From Phaseolus vulgaris (Eukaryota; Streptophyta; Magnoliopsida; Fabales; Fabaceae), in NCBI RefSeq assembly GCF_000499845.2, contig NC_023750.2, positions 9,259,845 to 9,323,844 of the forward strand: a stretch of DNA of 64,000 nucleotides, given 5' to 3'. Position numbers and translations under genes: made by a program. Positions 1-10,694 of this stretch are shown here, in pieces. The first letter of the stretch is position 1, and every line of letters starts with the position of its first letter. The notes below the pieces were generated by a model. It searched no databases, was not told the DNA's origin, and saw only the letters and a program-made list of their open reading frames with translations.

Positions 1-482
1 TGTGCTTTGACTGAGCATTAAATGATTTTGTAACTGAATACGCTCCAGTTTTAAATGCTTTGACCAGTCTTTGAATGCAATAAATAGTTTGTTCAGATTT
101 TGTAACAAACAACAACTGAGATTTAATCAAAGAAAAACAGATTTGAGTTTTTCACTGATTTGGCTTTTGAAGAGTTGGAGATTGCTTTGAGATTGCTTGG
201 ATCAAAGAGAGTGTGATATAGTATAAACCTGTGTGTTCAATCTCTCTATCCCTTGAACTCTTTAATTTCAGTTTTATATTTGTGAATTGGTATAAACAAC
301 CGATTGTTTCTACAAAACAACTGATTGTTTTTCTGGTGCTGTGCTAATTTGCTTTGTGTTTTTGGCAAACTGATTTCTTCATCAAGTTTTCTCAAAGTAA
401 TTTCATTATAGACTGAAAAGTTTGCGAAAACCCTCTTTAAACCATTCACCCCCCCTCTAGTTTAAAGCCATACATTCTTACA
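1..482 (+). repeat. 5' LTR of copia element, partial
   Basis: This is the right-hand part of an LTR whose start lies outside the window. It is collinear with 3001-3111 plus 4698-5343 of the 3' LTR and ends in CATTCTTACA. It contains copies of the AACCGATTGTTT motif near 298-335. Immediately downstream, ATTGACATCAAGAG occupies the primer-binding position; it is only loosely like the initiator-Met tRNA site TGGTATCAGAGC. Confidence 0.85.
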
Positions 483-543
483 ATTGACATCAAGAGTTTG
501 GTTCTTGAAATTTATTCAAGTGTGATCCTAAAACTATTTTTAA

Positions 544-1512
544 ATGGCTGATAGACTACCTTTTGGGGAAGGTGCTTCATCAACAGACCACCTTTGTTTT
601 GTGGTTTGAACTACCAATTTTGGAAAGTCAGAGTGAAAATCTTTGTGAAATCACTTGACAAAGGTATTTGGGATGCAATTGAAAATGACCCCTTTGTTCC
701 AAAATTTGAAAAAGATGGATCTTCCATTGAAAAACCTTGGTCTCAATGGACTGATTTTGAAAGCAAGAAGGCCAAATTTGATTGCATTGCTAAAAACATA
801 ATAACTTCTGCCTTGAATTCAGATGAATTTTTCAGGGTCTCTCAATGCAAATCAGCAAAGGAAATGTGGGACACCTTGGAGGTAACTCATGAAGGTACTA
901 ATGAGGTGAAAAGAGTCAGAAAACATACTCAATCTAAGAGCATGAAATGTTCTGAATACTCAATCTAAGACAATTGCTGAAGTTCAGAAAACGTTCACGC
1001 ATATCATCAATCACCTCATGAGCCTTGAGAAAACCTTTGAAAAAGAAAAGCTAAACATCAAGATCCTCAAGTGTCTTGATAGGTCTTGGCAACCTAAGGT
1101 AACTGCTATATCTGAATTAAAAGATCTAACATCATTGAGTATGGCTTCTTTGTTTGGCAAGCTTAGGGAACATGAGTTAGAAATGAATCGACTCAATGTT
1201 CAAGAAAGCGAAGACAAGCATGTAAGGAGTATTGCCTTAAAAGCTGTCAAGCACAAAAGCAAGCAAAAATCCAGTGATGAAAGTAATGAAGAGAACCTTA
1301 GTTTGCTATCTAGAAAGTTTAGCAAATTCTTGAAAAGGAATCGCAACAAAGACACCAACAAAGAAAGGTATGGAAACAAAAAATCCAATGATTTTAATTC
1401 CAATAACTATACCTGTTTTGATTGTGGTGAGCAAGGGCACATAAAGGCAGATTGCCCAAATAAAGAAAGCAAGGAGAAGAAGTCAAGCTACAAAGAAAAG
1501 AAGGGAAAGTAA
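544..1512 (+). pseudogene. copia gag (UBN2-type) with CCHC zinc knuckle, frameshifted
   Basis: This is the retrotransposon capsid/nucleocapsid gene. The ATG at 544 follows the LTR end by about 60 bases and opens MADRLPFGEGAS. One frame breaks near 595 and the protein resumes as CGLNYQFW..VRVKIFV, the classic start of copia gag. A second break near 965 is followed by the frame 1018-1512, which holds the capsid C-terminal part, a lysine/serine-rich stretch and a zinc knuckle, CFDCGEQGHIKADC, near 1417-1458. It ends at a stop at 1510. At least two frame disruptions make it non-functional as it stands. The gag at 15608 is a close relative. Confidence 0.85.
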
Positions 1513-1954
1513 AAAAGGGCCTACATAGCTTGGGATGAGAATGAAGTCTCCTCATTAAGTTCATCATCAAGTGAAGAAGAAAAGGCAAACATATGCTTGA
1601 TTGCTGAAGGAGATGATGAATCTTGTAGCTCTAGTGTACATCTACTGCATCATGAAGAAGATCAAAATCAATTGGATCCACATCATCAAAGAACACAGGC
1701 AAAAAGCCATGAGGTTAAGTGATTATCACTATCCCTATGTTGTTTTAATATCTAAATTCTTGCTTTATTTTGAAGTGAATCTTGAAGATGAGACATCTGA
1801 GTAGGTTAAGTCAACTCAAGAGATGAACAATGGCTCTCTAAGCAAGATGGGATTCACCAAAATAAACGGCAAATGGGTGAGTAAAAATGGTGATCATGGT
1901 GCCTCATTAAGTGTTGCAGCTGCTGATTTTGATTAAGAAGATCACGCTGCTGAC
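1513..1954 (+). other. Degenerate region between gag and coiled-coil ORF
   Basis: An acidic, serine-rich stretch follows gag (1530-1640: SSLSSSSSEEE-like in one frame). After that only short broken frames are visible. Normally protease, integrase, RT and RNase H would lie here. None of their motifs can be seen, so the pol region has been lost rather than merely mutated. Confidence 0.6.
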
Positions 1955-2242
1955 ATGGATTTTCACCATGAAGAGCAACCTGAAACCAATCAAGGTGCTG
2001 GAACCAGTGCAGAGAATCAAGGAGATGAAATGCCATCCATGTCTTCTTTTGAAAGATACATGGTGAATAGGCTTGATGGATTTGCCGAGAATCAAAGAAA
2101 TCTTCATGATTTGTGTGTAAGCAACTTCCAGAGTATAGACAACAGGTTCAACAACATGGATACACGGTTCATGACCTTGGATGAACAGATAGAAGTTGTT
2201 CAGAATCATATTTTTGCACTTCAGTATGACAAAGATGATTAA
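1955..2242 (+). CDS. Short coiled-coil ORF of a pol-less copia element
   Basis: A 95-residue open frame starts MDFHHEEQPETNQ and ends at a stop at 2240. The N-terminal third is acidic and Gln/Asn-rich. The C-terminal two thirds (about residues 32-90) show repeating hydrophobic positions (FERYMVNRLDGF..NLHDLCVSNF..IDNRFNNMDTRF..LDEQIEVVQNHI) that would form an amphipathic coiled coil. I do not recognise a named family. Its place, after gag and before the 3' polypurine tract, is where SIRE-type elements carry extra env-like or accessory ORFs. Expression is unknown. It could simply be the surviving end of a longer accessory ORF. Confidence 0.5.
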   Translation: MDFHHEEQPETNQGAGTSAENQGDEMPSMSSFERYMVNRLDGFAENQRNLHDLCVSNFQSIDNRFNNMDTRFMTLDEQIEVVQNHIFALQYDKDD

Positions 2243-2636
2243 AGGAAAAACAACCGGTTGAATTCATGAAATAATCGATTGTTTTTGGTCTTGTATCAGT
2301 TTAATTGCTTCTGTTTTAAATTTCTGTATGATGTGGAACAATTATCTTTTTATCTCTTCTTTTTGTCTATTTGTGAAGACAAATAGGGGGAGATTTATGT
2401 TGTGTTGTCTTTCGTTATCTTTTATTTCTGCAAAACTCTATGTGGTTTATAAGTGTTTAAGTAAACCTTATTTCTGCTGGTTTTTAAACTGTTGATATAC
2501 TGCTTCTGCTTTTTGCTCTAACTCTATATCAAATATATGGTGCTTTGCTTAAACTTTGTCTTGCAGGAATTGCTTCAGATTCAATCAAATCCAACACAAG
2601 CAACCAGGGATTTGTCTTCATCAAATAGGGGGAGAT

Positions 2637-5343
2637 TGTTGAATCAAGTCTGTTCAAGCTTTGAAGAATCCAAACCCTTTGAAGGTTGATGGAAGGCTAG
2701 ATGTGTTTGTTGTTGCTGAGCTGTCTTTATATAGGATATGAGGTAGATTATATGTGTTAAATCCACTCTTGATTGAATCTAAAGCTTAAGCATTCTCAAA
2801 CTTTTTAATTGAAAAGTGTTTTTCAAACTAAGTGAAAAACAACCTGTTGTTTTGTCGAAACAACCGATTGTTTTATACTTAGGTGTTTTTAGAAAGGTTG
2901 AAAACTGTTTTTGATGGTTTACTTGCCGTTAAACCAAAACAACCGATTAATTCGAGCATTCAACCGATTGTTTGTTTTGGGACCATAACAGAAAACTGTT
3001 TTGTGCTTTGACTGAGCATTAAATGATTTTATAACTGAATACGCTTCAGTTTTATATGCTTTGACCAGTCTTTGAATGCAATAAATAGTTTGTTCAGATT
3101 TTGGAACAAACTGTTGAAGCTGGAGGAAGCTTCTTCCCTACCAAGGCTTGATGTGTGTTTGATGAAGAAAATAGCTTGAGTGCTTTGAAGATTGTAATAG
3201 GCTTTTAGATTCGTTTGTAATTAGGCTTGTAATTGTGTATGGTTGCCTTTTGCTATGTGACCTATCCTAGATGCCTAACCAAGTCTAGATCAAGCACATG
3301 ATGTGGTTAAATGGTTTTTGAAAAGCTTTTTAAAGTATTTTTAAAAGTTTTAAATCAGTACACAAATAAATCTGTTTTATGGAGAAAGAATCGATTTATT
3401 TCTTCTCTGTTAAAAGGCTTTTCTAAAATTCTGTGAGGGCACTACAGGCAAAGCTTAGTTTGTTATTTCAGTTAAAGCTGAGCTGGCCTATTTGCTATCA
3501 TTTAATTTGTTTCACTGTGAAAGAATCGGTTTGCTCTTTGGTCAGTTGAAAGGTTTTTCACAAGTTAGTTAGGGCACCAAAGGTACAACTCAGACAGTTA
3601 TTTCAGTTAGCTGAGTTGGCGGTTTTCACAAAATAAAGCTGTTAAGTTCAAAAATGAATCTGTTGTTTTCATAACTGCTTTTCAACTGTTTTTTTTTAAA
3701 AGAAGTTAGAAACTGATTTCTATATAAAGAAGAGTCTCTCTCACATGAAAAAGTGCTGAGCAATTACGTTTTTGACAGAGATCAAACAATTTCCATGTGA
3801 GAAGAAAGATTGAAAGATTTTTGAAAGGTTTTCCAAAGAGATTTTCAAGTGTGCTTGTTCTAGGAAACCTTTGATCTTGGTGAAGGTGCTGGTGCAGTTT
3901 TGCAGCAAATTGAACTACTGGTTTTGAGTTCTTGCATCTTCTTTTCAGGTGTAATCTTTCCTTTATTCTGGTTTGTAAAGGTGTAAGTGTTAGTCACTCC
4001 TTGATAGGGTTTCTTGGAGTGCAAGGTGTGCTGAAATAGGGTTTTTCAGCATTGATTGTGTTGTTCTTGTAGTGTTCAAGAACTGCTGTGTTTGTAAGTA
4101 ATTGGTACTGTTTTTAGTGGATTCCACCTTGGGGTAAGGTGAGACTGGATGTAGCTCTGTATGAGTGAACCAGTATAAAAACTTGTGTGCCTTTTCTTCT
4201 CATCCCTGCACTCATTTCTGGTTTTGCTTATTTCTGTCAAGAACTAAATCTGTTCTTTTGAAATTGAATCTGTTAATTCTGGGTTTAATAAAAACTGTTC
4301 TTCCTGATCTGTTAAAGCTCTCTAATCATAATCAAGGCAGTTGTATATGCTGTTTTAATTGATCTGAAAACAAATTGTCTATTCATTAAAACATGAGAAA
4401 GATTTATTCTCATTAAGACCTTGTGTTGAATGAAGTTGATTGATTTCTTGGCATAGCTGTATTCTTCATACTCATAAAATCCAACTAATCTGATTCTGTT
4501 ATAATCCTCAGTTGATTACAATTCTAATTTGAACAAAGTCAAATTGTGCTAGACTGCTCTGAAGAATCAATCTGTTTTGTGTAAAAACAATCTGTTCTTT
4601 TTGCCTCTGGTATACTGTAAATTGTGTGTTCTTGCGAAAATTTTATAAGCTCAATTCACCCCTCCCCTCTTGAACTTAGACACTAATAGACCCAACACAA
4701 ACAACAACTGATATTTAATCAAAGAAAAACATATTTAAGTTTTTCACTGATTTTGCTTTTGAAGAGTTGGAGATTGCTTGGATCAAAGATAGTGTGATAT
4801 AGGATTTTAATCTTGTATTGATTTCAGATCTTTTCTGTAACAAGTGTAATCCTTTGTACTTTGAAGAAACTCTTTGTGTGAAGCTGAGAAGTGCTATGTG
4901 TTCTTGAGGTTGTCAAGATCAGCATTCTTAGTGGTGTTGTGCTAAGCCAAAGGAAGTGTGTGTCTTAAGGGGATTAAAGTCACTTCTTTGGTGGTGTTGT
5001 AAGTAATCTAGGGTTGATTGCTTAGTGGATTCCCCAATGGTTTCTGGGAAGATTGGATGTAGCTCTTGGTTAAGAGTGAACCAGTATAAACCTCTGTGTG
5101 CATTCTCTCTATCCTTAAACTCTTTAAATTGAGTTTTATATTTGTGAAATGGTATAAACAACAGATTGTTTCTGCGAAACAACTGATTGTTTTTCTGGTG
5201 CTGTGCTTATTTGCTTTGTGTTTTGGGAAACTGATTTCTTAATCAAGTATTTCTAGAAGTAATTTCATTCTAGACTTAAAAGTTTGCGAAAACCCTCTTT
5301 AAACCATTCACCCCCTTCTAGTTTAAAGCCATACATTCTTACA
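2637..5343 (+). repeat. 3' LTR of copia element, split by a solo LTR
   Basis: The LTR begins TGTTGAATCAAG at 2637 and ends ..CATTCTTACA at 5343. Without the 1591-bp insertion (3112-4697 plus one TSD copy) it is about 1.1 kb. U3 holds AACCGATTGTTT-type motifs near 2864, 2940 and 2964. Host sequence resumes at 5344 in the Athila LTR. Confidence 0.88.
3112..4697 (+). mobile_element. Solo LTR (copia-type, 1586 bp) with TSD CAAAC
   Basis: The insertion starts TGTTGAAGCTGG and ends AGACCCAACA, so it has TG...CA ends. It is flanked by CAAAC at 3107-3111 and 4698-4702. The uninterrupted site is visible in the element's own 5' LTR (AACAAACAACAACTGAG near 101-118), which confirms both the boundary and the duplication. 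No internal domain is present, so this is a solo LTR left by LTR-LTR recombination. A TATA-like TATATAAAGAAG lies near 3720. Confidence 0.93.
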
Positions 5344-5394
5344 ATAATTGCTTATATTTTAATATGAAATATTACTAAAATTTGACACTTATCA
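5344..5394 (-). repeat. Stub of Athila-like 3' LTR
   Basis: On the minus strand this reads TGATAAGTGTCAAATTTTAG.., matching the start of the 5' LTR at 11490. It is preceded by the purine tract at 5395-5408. The rest of the LTR lies left of the window, beyond the copia insertion. Confidence 0.8.
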
Positions 5395-5408
5395 ACTCCC
5401 CCCAACTT

Positions 5409-5576
5409 AGAATCTTGCTTGACCTCAAGCAAAGTAAATGAATATATTTGAATTCAAATATCAAAACAACTTAATTCATTAAACAACAAATTAAATTAGA
5501 ATCTTGTGATGCTTCGAAATTCAAATATAGAAATATATATATACAATCAACTTCCAGGATCAAATCAAAACAATAA
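5409..5576. other. Athila 3' untranslated region, no gene
   Basis: AT-rich sequence with no open frame of note. On the minus strand the segment beside the purine tract reads GAGGTCAAGCAAGATTC, a typical 3'-end sequence of this element class. Confidence 0.5.
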
Positions 5577-6670
5577 AATGACAATTCATCCAAAAAGTGC
5601 GATCAGCTGAACAGGTGTGCACAATTAAGACAGGCTCAGAGAGATGTCACTTTGCTACACTATTCACGTCTTGTCATACAGAGCCACATAGGTCACCAAG
5701 GGCAAGAACTTAGTCTCTTCGCTGAACAGGTTACAGCTCGAGACTGAGGGGTTTGTGTACCGACCAGTCCTCGGGCGTCGTTGACCGCTAGTGAGGTTGC
5801 GACCATGTAAGAGTGGTCAAGCAAACAAAGAGTGGTCAGACATCAGTCACCAGGATGTACCGACGTGCCACTGAGCAGTGTGGAGAGGTCGGACATCGAG
5901 ACTCAAACAGCAGAGCTGGGCCACGAGAGGTGGATCCCAAGCTGCGTATCAATTATCAGTGGGGAGAAGCCTAGGTCACGAGAGTCCATGCGTGTGGAGT
6001 GGATGACGCGTTCAGGCTAACACAAGTATGGCTCCACTCGAAGATACGACCTGTGAGGGTCACGTTCCAGGGGTTGAGATGCATGCATGGCACGCGAACA
6101 GCTATGATGCTCCTAGGACGGGCGACCCCAGAGATCAGGTGCACGAGGAGGCATCCAGGTGGTCGTCCCGTCAGAGGTTGCACTCCAGTAAGGGAACCCC
6201 ACGCGTTAGGTTATCCTAAGAGTGGGTAACGACGGTGTTGGGTCCACCCCCTCAGAAATGCCATTTTGGGTAAAGTGGAAACCCTAGTTTCAGCCTGTAT
6301 AAAGGGAAGTAACAAACTTAGTAAGATTCCCTATTCATTTGCGCCGCTTAACACACACAGTTATAGTTTTACATAAAGAGTTTTGGAGTTTCCTAGCCCT
6401 AAGATTGACTTGAGTGTCGGAGTGCAAACGACCTCTAGGGCGCCCTTTGTCTTTGTATTTTCAGGCATTCAATCAAAGGGAAAGCATGTGCGAGTGCAGG
6501 GATTTTGGGCGTGAAAGTGACGTAGACGCATGTAGACTTATTTGGTCAACCGACAGGAACACAACAATGAATCTGTTTATCATAAAGGGATTCGTTGTTC
6601 CTGACTCTGCTTCACCTTAATTGTTATTTGAACAAGTAAAGTTATGTCTTGGTCGGAGTGGGAATAGCAT
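5577..6670 (+). mobile_element. GC-richer LTR-like insertion inside the Athila 3' region
   Basis: Base composition changes sharply from AT-rich to about half GC, then back. A TATA-like CTGTATAAAGGG lies at about 6294 and the signature TTGAGTGTCGGAGTGCAAACGA..GGCGCCCTTTGTCTTTG at about 6410-6455. The same signature recurs at 15280/20565 and, on the minus strand, near 28500-28540, the last inside a clean solo LTR. I infer a plus-oriented solo or truncated LTR of that type. I could not find convincing TG/CA ends or a target duplication, so the boundaries are approximate. The short frames here are not credible genes. Confidence 0.5.
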
Positions 6671-7760
6671 TTCTCTTCTGCATGTCCATGGAGTTTTGAA
6701 AAATCCAAACATCTCAGAAATAGGTTCAAAAAATTGTCTTATCCTCAATCCCTTGAGTAGCAACTTTTTCAACTAGTTGATTTGAAAAATAACTATTAAA
6801 AATTTCTCATTTTTTAAGAAAACACTTCTTTCAAAAGAGATAAAGATCAAATGAGCTTGAATCATTTCAAGAAGTGAACTAACAAGTTAAAAACTACTAG
6901 ATAACACACACACATTAGTAGGGTCGTCAAGCTTTCCACATAGATTTGGAGGCATAAAAGAATCTTGTTCAACATGTTCTCCTTCCTTAAACATGATAAA
7001 GGGTAGGAAAATATCATTAAAGGTTTATGGTGCAAATATAACAAAAATTCTTGGCTCAAAGGGGATATATATAAAAAAGGAATTCTAATAAGATAAAGGT
7101 TGGCTATTTGGCTATGGGTTCCTAATTAACACAAATGCCTCAATCATCTTCAGACTATTTTATAATGTAACAAAAAATAAAAATTAAGCAACCACAACCG
7201 TCAATTCATTAGTAAAACTCTCAAAACTATTTGAGGTTCACACATTCACATGGTTTAATTCATCTCATTCCTTTTTGTTTTTTCATTCTCTGTTCTAATC
7301 TGTCATCATGTTAAATTTTCATGTATCACAATTTCAACTACATTTGAATAGGAATTCAATCTTATTTTCTTTTCTAACCTTTATTTAATTCATGCCACTA
7401 TTTAATATTTAAACACAAAGTTCTTTTTCCTACAATTCAAGTTTAATATTCTAGTTTTTTTTTTATTAAAAAAAAACTAGAAAACTAATTAAATATGGAA
7501 TTTATTAAAGAGTAATAATCCAAACATAAAAAATAACAAAATAAGCAATTACAACAAATTTATTCAAGATACAAAATAAGCAAATAACCATAAAACAAAA
7601 CAACTGAAGAATAATATAAATAAATAGAAAATTAAAACAAAATTCAAATAACTGAAAAGAAAAGGAAATTAGAAAGATAAAATAATATTTTTGCTCAATC
7701 CTCTCTTCCCAAGAAGTTATCCAACTCTGTTTTAAAATCTTTATCTATAATTATAGATGG
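6671..7760. other. Athila 3' untranslated region, AT-rich, no gene
   Basis: No sizeable frame and no domain. It contains long A/T runs and an inverted repeat around 7453-7482 (CTAGTTTTTTTTT..AAAAAAAAACTAG) able to form a hairpin. Nothing else stands out. Confidence 0.5.
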
Positions 7761-7884
7761 CCTTGCTTCATTTGTTGGATCTGCCCCCTGAATAATAGAA
7801 CATGTCCCTAGGCCAAAATACATAAGCTTCAAAATGGTCGAGAGGCATAAATGGATTGGGTTGCCTTTGAGGAATTTCTTTTTT

Positions 7885-8055
7885 TAAATCTCGCCCAGGC
7901 GAGATTTGTCTCGCTTTAGCAAGATTCCCTGCAAGAAAAATCAATTTTTCGTTCTCCAACTCGCTTGGGCGAGATTCCCTGCAAGAAAACTCACTTTTAC
8001 GTCGTCCAACCTCACCTAGGCAAGACATATGACGCCTGGGCGAGTTCCTCTGCAT
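7885..8055. repeat. Cluster of palindromic CTCGCCCAGGCGAG-type motifs
   Basis: GC-rich near-palindromes stand out from AT-rich surroundings: CTCGCCCAGGCGAG at about 7891, CTCGCTTGGGCGAG at about 7961, and diverged forms near 8011 (CTCACCTAGGCAAG) and 8031. They are spaced by copies of ATTCCCTGCAAGAAAA. Related motifs lie in the LTR of the same element (CTCGCTTGGGCGC near 11121, CTCGCTCAAGTGAG and CTCGCTTGAGCGA near 11187-11220). They may be family-specific regulatory or structural motifs; function unknown. Confidence 0.6.
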
Positions 8056-8179
8056 AAAACTATGGTTTTTTAAAAGATAAATCAAAACAAAGATAACAAA
8101 TCAACATAAAACTTAAATGTATATTGGGTTGCCTTCCAATAAGCGCTCGTTTCACGTCATCTAGCTTGACGCCTGCTTA

Positions 8180-8853
8180 TCTCAAGATGGACCAATCCCT
8201 TTGTTTTATCCTTTTGTATGCATTTCTCCCCTACATTAAATTTTTTTAGACCATAAAAAAGATTAAAATTTACCTCATCATTTTTAGTTCTAACTTGAAG
8301 TTCTCATTCGTCAACATAACTATGATTCCAGTAGTCTTCATAAAGGGTCTGCCAAGTATCAAGGGAACCTCTTCATCTTCTTTCATGTCCATTATAACAA
8401 AATCCATAGGGAATATGAACTTATCCACCTTCCCAAGAACATCTTCAACAACACCATAAGGATATTTGGTTACTCTATCTGCTAACTCTAATTCCATCTT
8501 GGTGGGTTTGATCTCCAAATCACTTATTTTCTCCATCTTTGCCAAAGGAATTAGATTTATGCTTGCCCCCAAATCCAGTAAGGCATTGTCAACAAATAAA
8601 GAACCTATAGACACAGGAAGATTAAAACTTCCTGGGTCCTTGGATTTTTTAGGCAAGCCTTTTTAAGTTACGGCATTGCATCTAGCTTTCTATTTATCTC
8701 TTCAATATAACTCATATTCTTCACGAATCTCTCAAATGTTGAATCTTGCTTTAGATTTCCTGCAAAATAATTTTTAGGGAACAAATTATCAAAAAACTTT
8801 CCCTCCTTCTTTTTTTTTGAAGGAGCATGATAAATCTTTTTCAAGAACACCTC
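8180..8853 (-). pseudogene. Aspartic protease and gag-pol linker of the Athila-like element
   Basis: Minus strand. The frame 8850-8668 (EVFLKKIYHAPSKKK..) is the linker before protease. It continues, after a frame change, into 8656-8270, a pepsin-like retroviral protease. The usual D-S/T-G loop appears as LLDLGASINLIP, with the Ser/Thr changed to Leu, and the flap-side motif EVPLILGRPFM is clear. Beyond the stop at 8270 another frame carries the family's usual continuation (DEVNFNLFYGLKK..) to about 8180. RT should follow but the element jumps directly to its 3' region. The altered catalytic loop, two frame breaks and missing pol make it inactive. Confidence 0.75.
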
Positions 8854-9825
8854 TGATGGTGTTGCCTTTATGACCGATTGGTTTCCTTGAATTTTTGATG
8901 TGGTTTGCAGAAACTCAATGGAAGGAATGGAACAAGGATGACTTCAATGGAGCTATGGTTTCCTTGAAGGTTCATGAGAGGTAGGGAGAGTGATTGGTTA
9001 GGACATATTGTAGAGGTGAAGAAGAAGATCAAGGTGTCTATCCTAGAGAGTCTAGGCAAGGGAGTGAGAAACTTGCAAATTTGGGCAGCAATTCACTCAT
9101 ATATTGATATTAGAGAAATGAGAGCCAAACACCTCAATTTATAGGGGAGAGGGCTAAACATTTTAGAGTCAAAATTTGAAAATTCAAAATAAAACTCTCC
9201 AATTAGAAGGTGCCATGTGGAGTCATGCTTTCCATGTTTATTTCACATCTTCCATGCTAAATTCTTTCCACTCCTAGGCTTCCATGTGGACGTTCATGTG
9301 CTCCATGCCAAGGTAATTTTCGTCCTCTAAAATACCCTATACGTTTTAGGGTTACATTGGTCTCAAAGAAGCCCAATCGTTATCCTAACTAGTCACTTTT
9401 AACCCTAATTAGACCTATTTTACTATTGGCCCAAATACAAGCCCAAAAACCTATGCTACTTGGCTCAAATACTTGATCCAATTGTTTTATGCCACTAGGC
9501 CTAATACATGGCCCATGAAGTCCTAAACAAATTTATACAATTTATTTAAGCTAAAGCTTCGCCCAAAAATAAAGTTGACTGGTTAGTCGAAACTCAGTAT
9601 TCTTGTGTTCTTCTGACCAAAGCTCTAGTTTATGTTTTATTGAGTTAGAGGTCTTCTTGGATATGTTTGTACATTCCTTCATCCTAGAGTTGTCCTCTTT
9701 ATTGGGCCTACAAAAATAAACAAAATCCCAATTAGGCCTATATTTGCAAAATAAATCCATCAACAACCTCTAGGTCTTCATCCTTCTTATTATGTGGTTG
9801 TGTGTGGCTGGGGGCTCTGCCATAA
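8854..9825 (-). mobile_element. Solo LTR (gypsy-type, 972 bp) with TSD ACCTC
   Basis: On the plus strand the insertion reads TGATGGTGTTGCC..CTCTGCCATAA. It is flanked by ACCTC at 8849-8853 and 9826-9830 and splits the Athila gag from its protease linker. The last bases should be ATCA: a truncated copy of the same LTR at 26549-26936 ends CTGCCATCA, so this copy has a C-to-A change at its tip. A TATA-like TATAAATTGAGG on the minus strand (about 9144) shows it is minus-oriented. Confidence 0.88.
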
Positions 9826-10500
9826 ACCTCTCTCCTTATTTTCACTTTTTTCCTCTTCACTTTTTTTCTGCGCTCTTTATTTCTCATCTTTCTCCCCCCT
9901 TAGTCTCATTTTTTTCTTTCTTTTTCAACCACTACATTATTACCATCCCTTTATCCTACTATTCTACCACTTTCAGAGGCAATGTTATTGCAATGCTCTT
10001 TTGGGTTGGTTTGGGCGTTGGCTGAAAATTGGTCACTTTGTCTCTCTGCTAATTGTTTGGCAATTTGTCCCACATGAATTTCTATATTTCTGATTGCCAT
10101 CATATTATTCTCTTGATTGGCCATAATAGCTTTCATGAATTTTTCCAATGTATCTTCAAATTTGTCCAGTCTTTCAGGAGCTGAAGGATATAAGGGTTGT
10201 TGTTGTTGTTGGAAAGGACCTTGATTATTGGATGAACCACTATCTTGATTCCACCCAAAATTTTGATTCTGATTGCTTCTCTAATCTTGAGAATAATTAT
10301 TGATGTTGGAGAAACCACTTTACCTTCCCTGATTACCCATGTAATTTACCTCAACTTTAGGTGAATTGTTCTGATAAGAATAACGACCATTAGGATGATC
10401 ACCTCCACAAAAATCACACCTAATTGGTTGGCTTTGGCTTTGAGATGAATGAATAGCATGCAATTGTTAGGGCAATTTAGCCATTTATGCAGTTAATTGC
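9826..10500 (-). pseudogene. gag of the Athila-like element
   Basis: Minus strand, read from 10500 down. A zinc-knuckle-like CDFCGGDHPNG lies near 10420-10385. A Gln/Asn-rich stretch follows (WNQDSGSSNNQGPFQQQQQ near 10255-10195), then LDKFEDTLEKFMKAIMANQE near 10168-10110 and LPSQTETNPKE-type sequence (TNPKEHCNNI) near 10011. Finally a highly charged Lys/Glu tail runs up to the solo LTR at 9825. These are standard landmarks of Athila/Tat gag. Several stops and frame changes interrupt it, and the N-terminal capsid half is absent: sequence before 10500 is replaced by a copia LTR fragment. Plus-strand frames across 9792-10093 are shadows of the charged tail. Confidence 0.78.
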
Positions 10501-10504
10501 TCAA

Positions 10505-10694
10505 TCTATTGCTCAATCGATTGTTTCTGCGAAATAACCGATTGTTTTTCTGGTGCTGTATTAAATTGCTGTGTTTTTGGCTAACTCGATTCTGAATCAA
10601 GTTTTCTCAAAGGAATTTCATTCTAGACTAAAAAGTTTGCGAAAACCCCTTTAAACAATTCACCCCCTCTCATTTAAAGCCATACATTCTAACA
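10505..10694 (+). repeat. 3' fragment of a copia LTR
   Basis: About 190 bp match the right end of the copia LTRs at 300-482 and 20380-20559, including ACCGATTGTTTTTCTGGTG and the terminal AAAGCCATACATTCTAACA. The left edge overlaps GCTCAATC of the Athila gag, suggesting a microhomology-mediated join. The right edge is the intact LTR terminus. It replaces the Athila primer site and gag N-terminus. Confidence 0.8.

Larger units (their letters stand above)
1..5343 (+). mobile_element. Non-autonomous Ty1/copia element (SIRE/Maximus-like), 5' end outside window
   Basis: The window opens inside a 5' LTR that ends at 482. The internal part is only 2.15 kb (483-2636) and the 3' LTR starts at 2637, right after a purine-rich tract (AATAGGGGGAGAT). 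The two LTRs match in their shared part, for example both end TTTAAAGCCATACATTCTTACA-like. The internal region carries gag with a zinc knuckle and a short coiled-coil ORF. I see no protease, integrase, reverse transcriptase or RNase H, so it would depend on a related element for movement. It sits in the 3' LTR of the minus-strand Athila element whose sequence resumes at 5344. Family placement comes from gag similarity to the element at 15304 and is inferred. Confidence 0.85.

Noticed and set aside
5832..6229. Overlapping frames of 62-76 codons
   Set aside because: No domain or codon signal; part of a GC-rich LTR-like insertion.
9792..10093. 77- and 99-codon hydrophobic frames on the plus strand
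   Set aside because: Antisense shadows of the Lys/Glu-rich tail of the Athila gag on the minus strand.
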